Source of the DNA: Sulfurisphaera tokodaii str. 7
GTDB lineage: Archaea > Thermoproteota > Thermoprotei_A > Sulfolobales > Sulfolobaceae
Assembly: GCF_000011205.1 (NCBI RefSeq)
Contig: NC_003106.2
Span: 1,054,001 to 1,118,000, forward strand
Reading direction: 5' to 3'
DNA length: 64,000 bases
Under the pieces are notes generated by a model. That model did no database searches. It worked only from the letters and a program-made list of their open reading frames with translations, and was not told where the DNA came from. Made by a program: the position numbers and the translations under genes. Of this stretch, positions 63,727-64,000 are shown piece by piece (positions within the stretch are counted from its first letter, which is position 1; each line of letters begins with the position of its first letter).

Positions 63727-64000
63727 GTGAAATTAGGTTTTATCTCAAACCAGATAACCTCTGCAATTATACAAGGTACTTCAATAGTTTGGTTTCCAGT
63801 TCCTAAGTTTGATTCTTCTTCAATATTTGCTAGGCTACTAGATGAAGACGGGGGAGAGTTCTCTATAGTAGTGAAGAAAGAATCTCAAATAAAGCAGTAT
63901 TATGAACATCCTTTGGTGTTAACTACAGAAGTTTATACAGAAAAAGGAATGATTAAAATTACTGATTTATTACCCTTAGGTGAAACTGTAATAATAAGAA
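63727..64000 (+). CDS. GH15 glucoamylase/trehalase-like enzyme (partial, N-terminus)
   Basis: 91 codons are visible before the window ends. LGFISNQITSAIIQGTSIVWFPVPKFDSSSIFARLLDEDGGEF and MIKITDLLPLG match the N-terminal beta-sandwich of archaeal GH15 enzymes (LGxIGNxxxxALV, W-PxPxFDSPSxFxxLLD). It is probably a cytosolic glucoamylase or trehalase, different from the secreted GH15 protein at 39038. GTG 63727 lies about 26 bp after the TATA-like TATTTATTTT, suggesting a leaderless mRNA. Confidence 0.85.
   Translation, partial: MKLGFISNQITSAIIQGTSIVWFPVPKFDSSSIFARLLDEDGGEFSIVVKKESQIKQYYEHPLVLTTEVYTEKGMIKITDLLPLGETVIIR

Overview
The window is AT-rich crenarchaeal chromosome, most like Sulfolobales and probably a Sulfurisphaera/Sulfolobus-type genome. 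The clues are a merR-merH-merA mercury locus with an ArsR-type MerR, GH57/GH15 enzymes beside a malEFGK operon, DUF1854-fused ABC and DUF3782 proteins, many VapBC and HEPN-MNT modules, IS1, IS110, IS607 and IS200/IS605 elements, and many leaderless genes with a TATA-like box about 26 nt before the start codon. No rRNA, tRNA or CRISPR array was recognised.

Layout. 1-4860: pilin-like and secreted surface proteins, read divergently from what may be one shared TATA box. 5125-7087: mercury resistance. 7281-11154: small unknown genes, a zinc-ribbon protein, a partly duplicated vapBC-like module and a YbjQ protein. 11476-31051: a plastic accessory zone. It holds a truncated MFS gene, a MITE, a complete IS1 element with 8-bp target duplications, a DsrE-like pair, an intact and a decayed HEPN-MNT pair, an EamA transporter, a DUF3782 coiled-coil nuclease-like protein, two PaREP1/HEPN-like genes, an IS607 element, an IS200/IS605 element with a frameshifted tnpB, a DNA glycosylase, a molybdopterin-type oxidoreductase, an ABC-DUF1854 exporter and a VapBC pair. 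Two inverted copies of a structured, apparently non-coding RNA gene flank 16.7-21.2 kb.

31523-40903 is a starch/maltodextrin module. Cell-surface GH57 and GH15 enzymes would cut polymers outside the cell, and MalE-MalF-MalG-MalK would import the products. 41313-46735 carries an enolase-superfamily enzyme and an acyl-CoA cluster: an SDR, a thiolase-like protein without the nucleophilic cysteine, a DUF35 partner and an acyl-CoA ligase. The thiolase/DUF35 pair resembles Ltp2-type retro-aldolases rather than true thiolases.

47367-59924 is catabolic. Permease, dihydropyrimidine dehydrogenase-like protein, dihydropyrimidinase and beta-ureidopropionase would turn uracil or thymine into beta-amino acids. 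A class III aminotransferase and a (methyl)malonate-semialdehyde dehydrogenase, with an Lrp-type regulator between them, would take those to acetyl- or propionyl-CoA. The set is interrupted by a dead IS1 copy and another transposase remnant.

59925-64000 holds an IS110 element, two oppositely oriented halves of a DUF3800 gene, a miniature derivative (PATE) of the IS200/IS605 element, a protein-isoaspartate methyltransferase and the start of a GH15 glucoamylase/trehalase.
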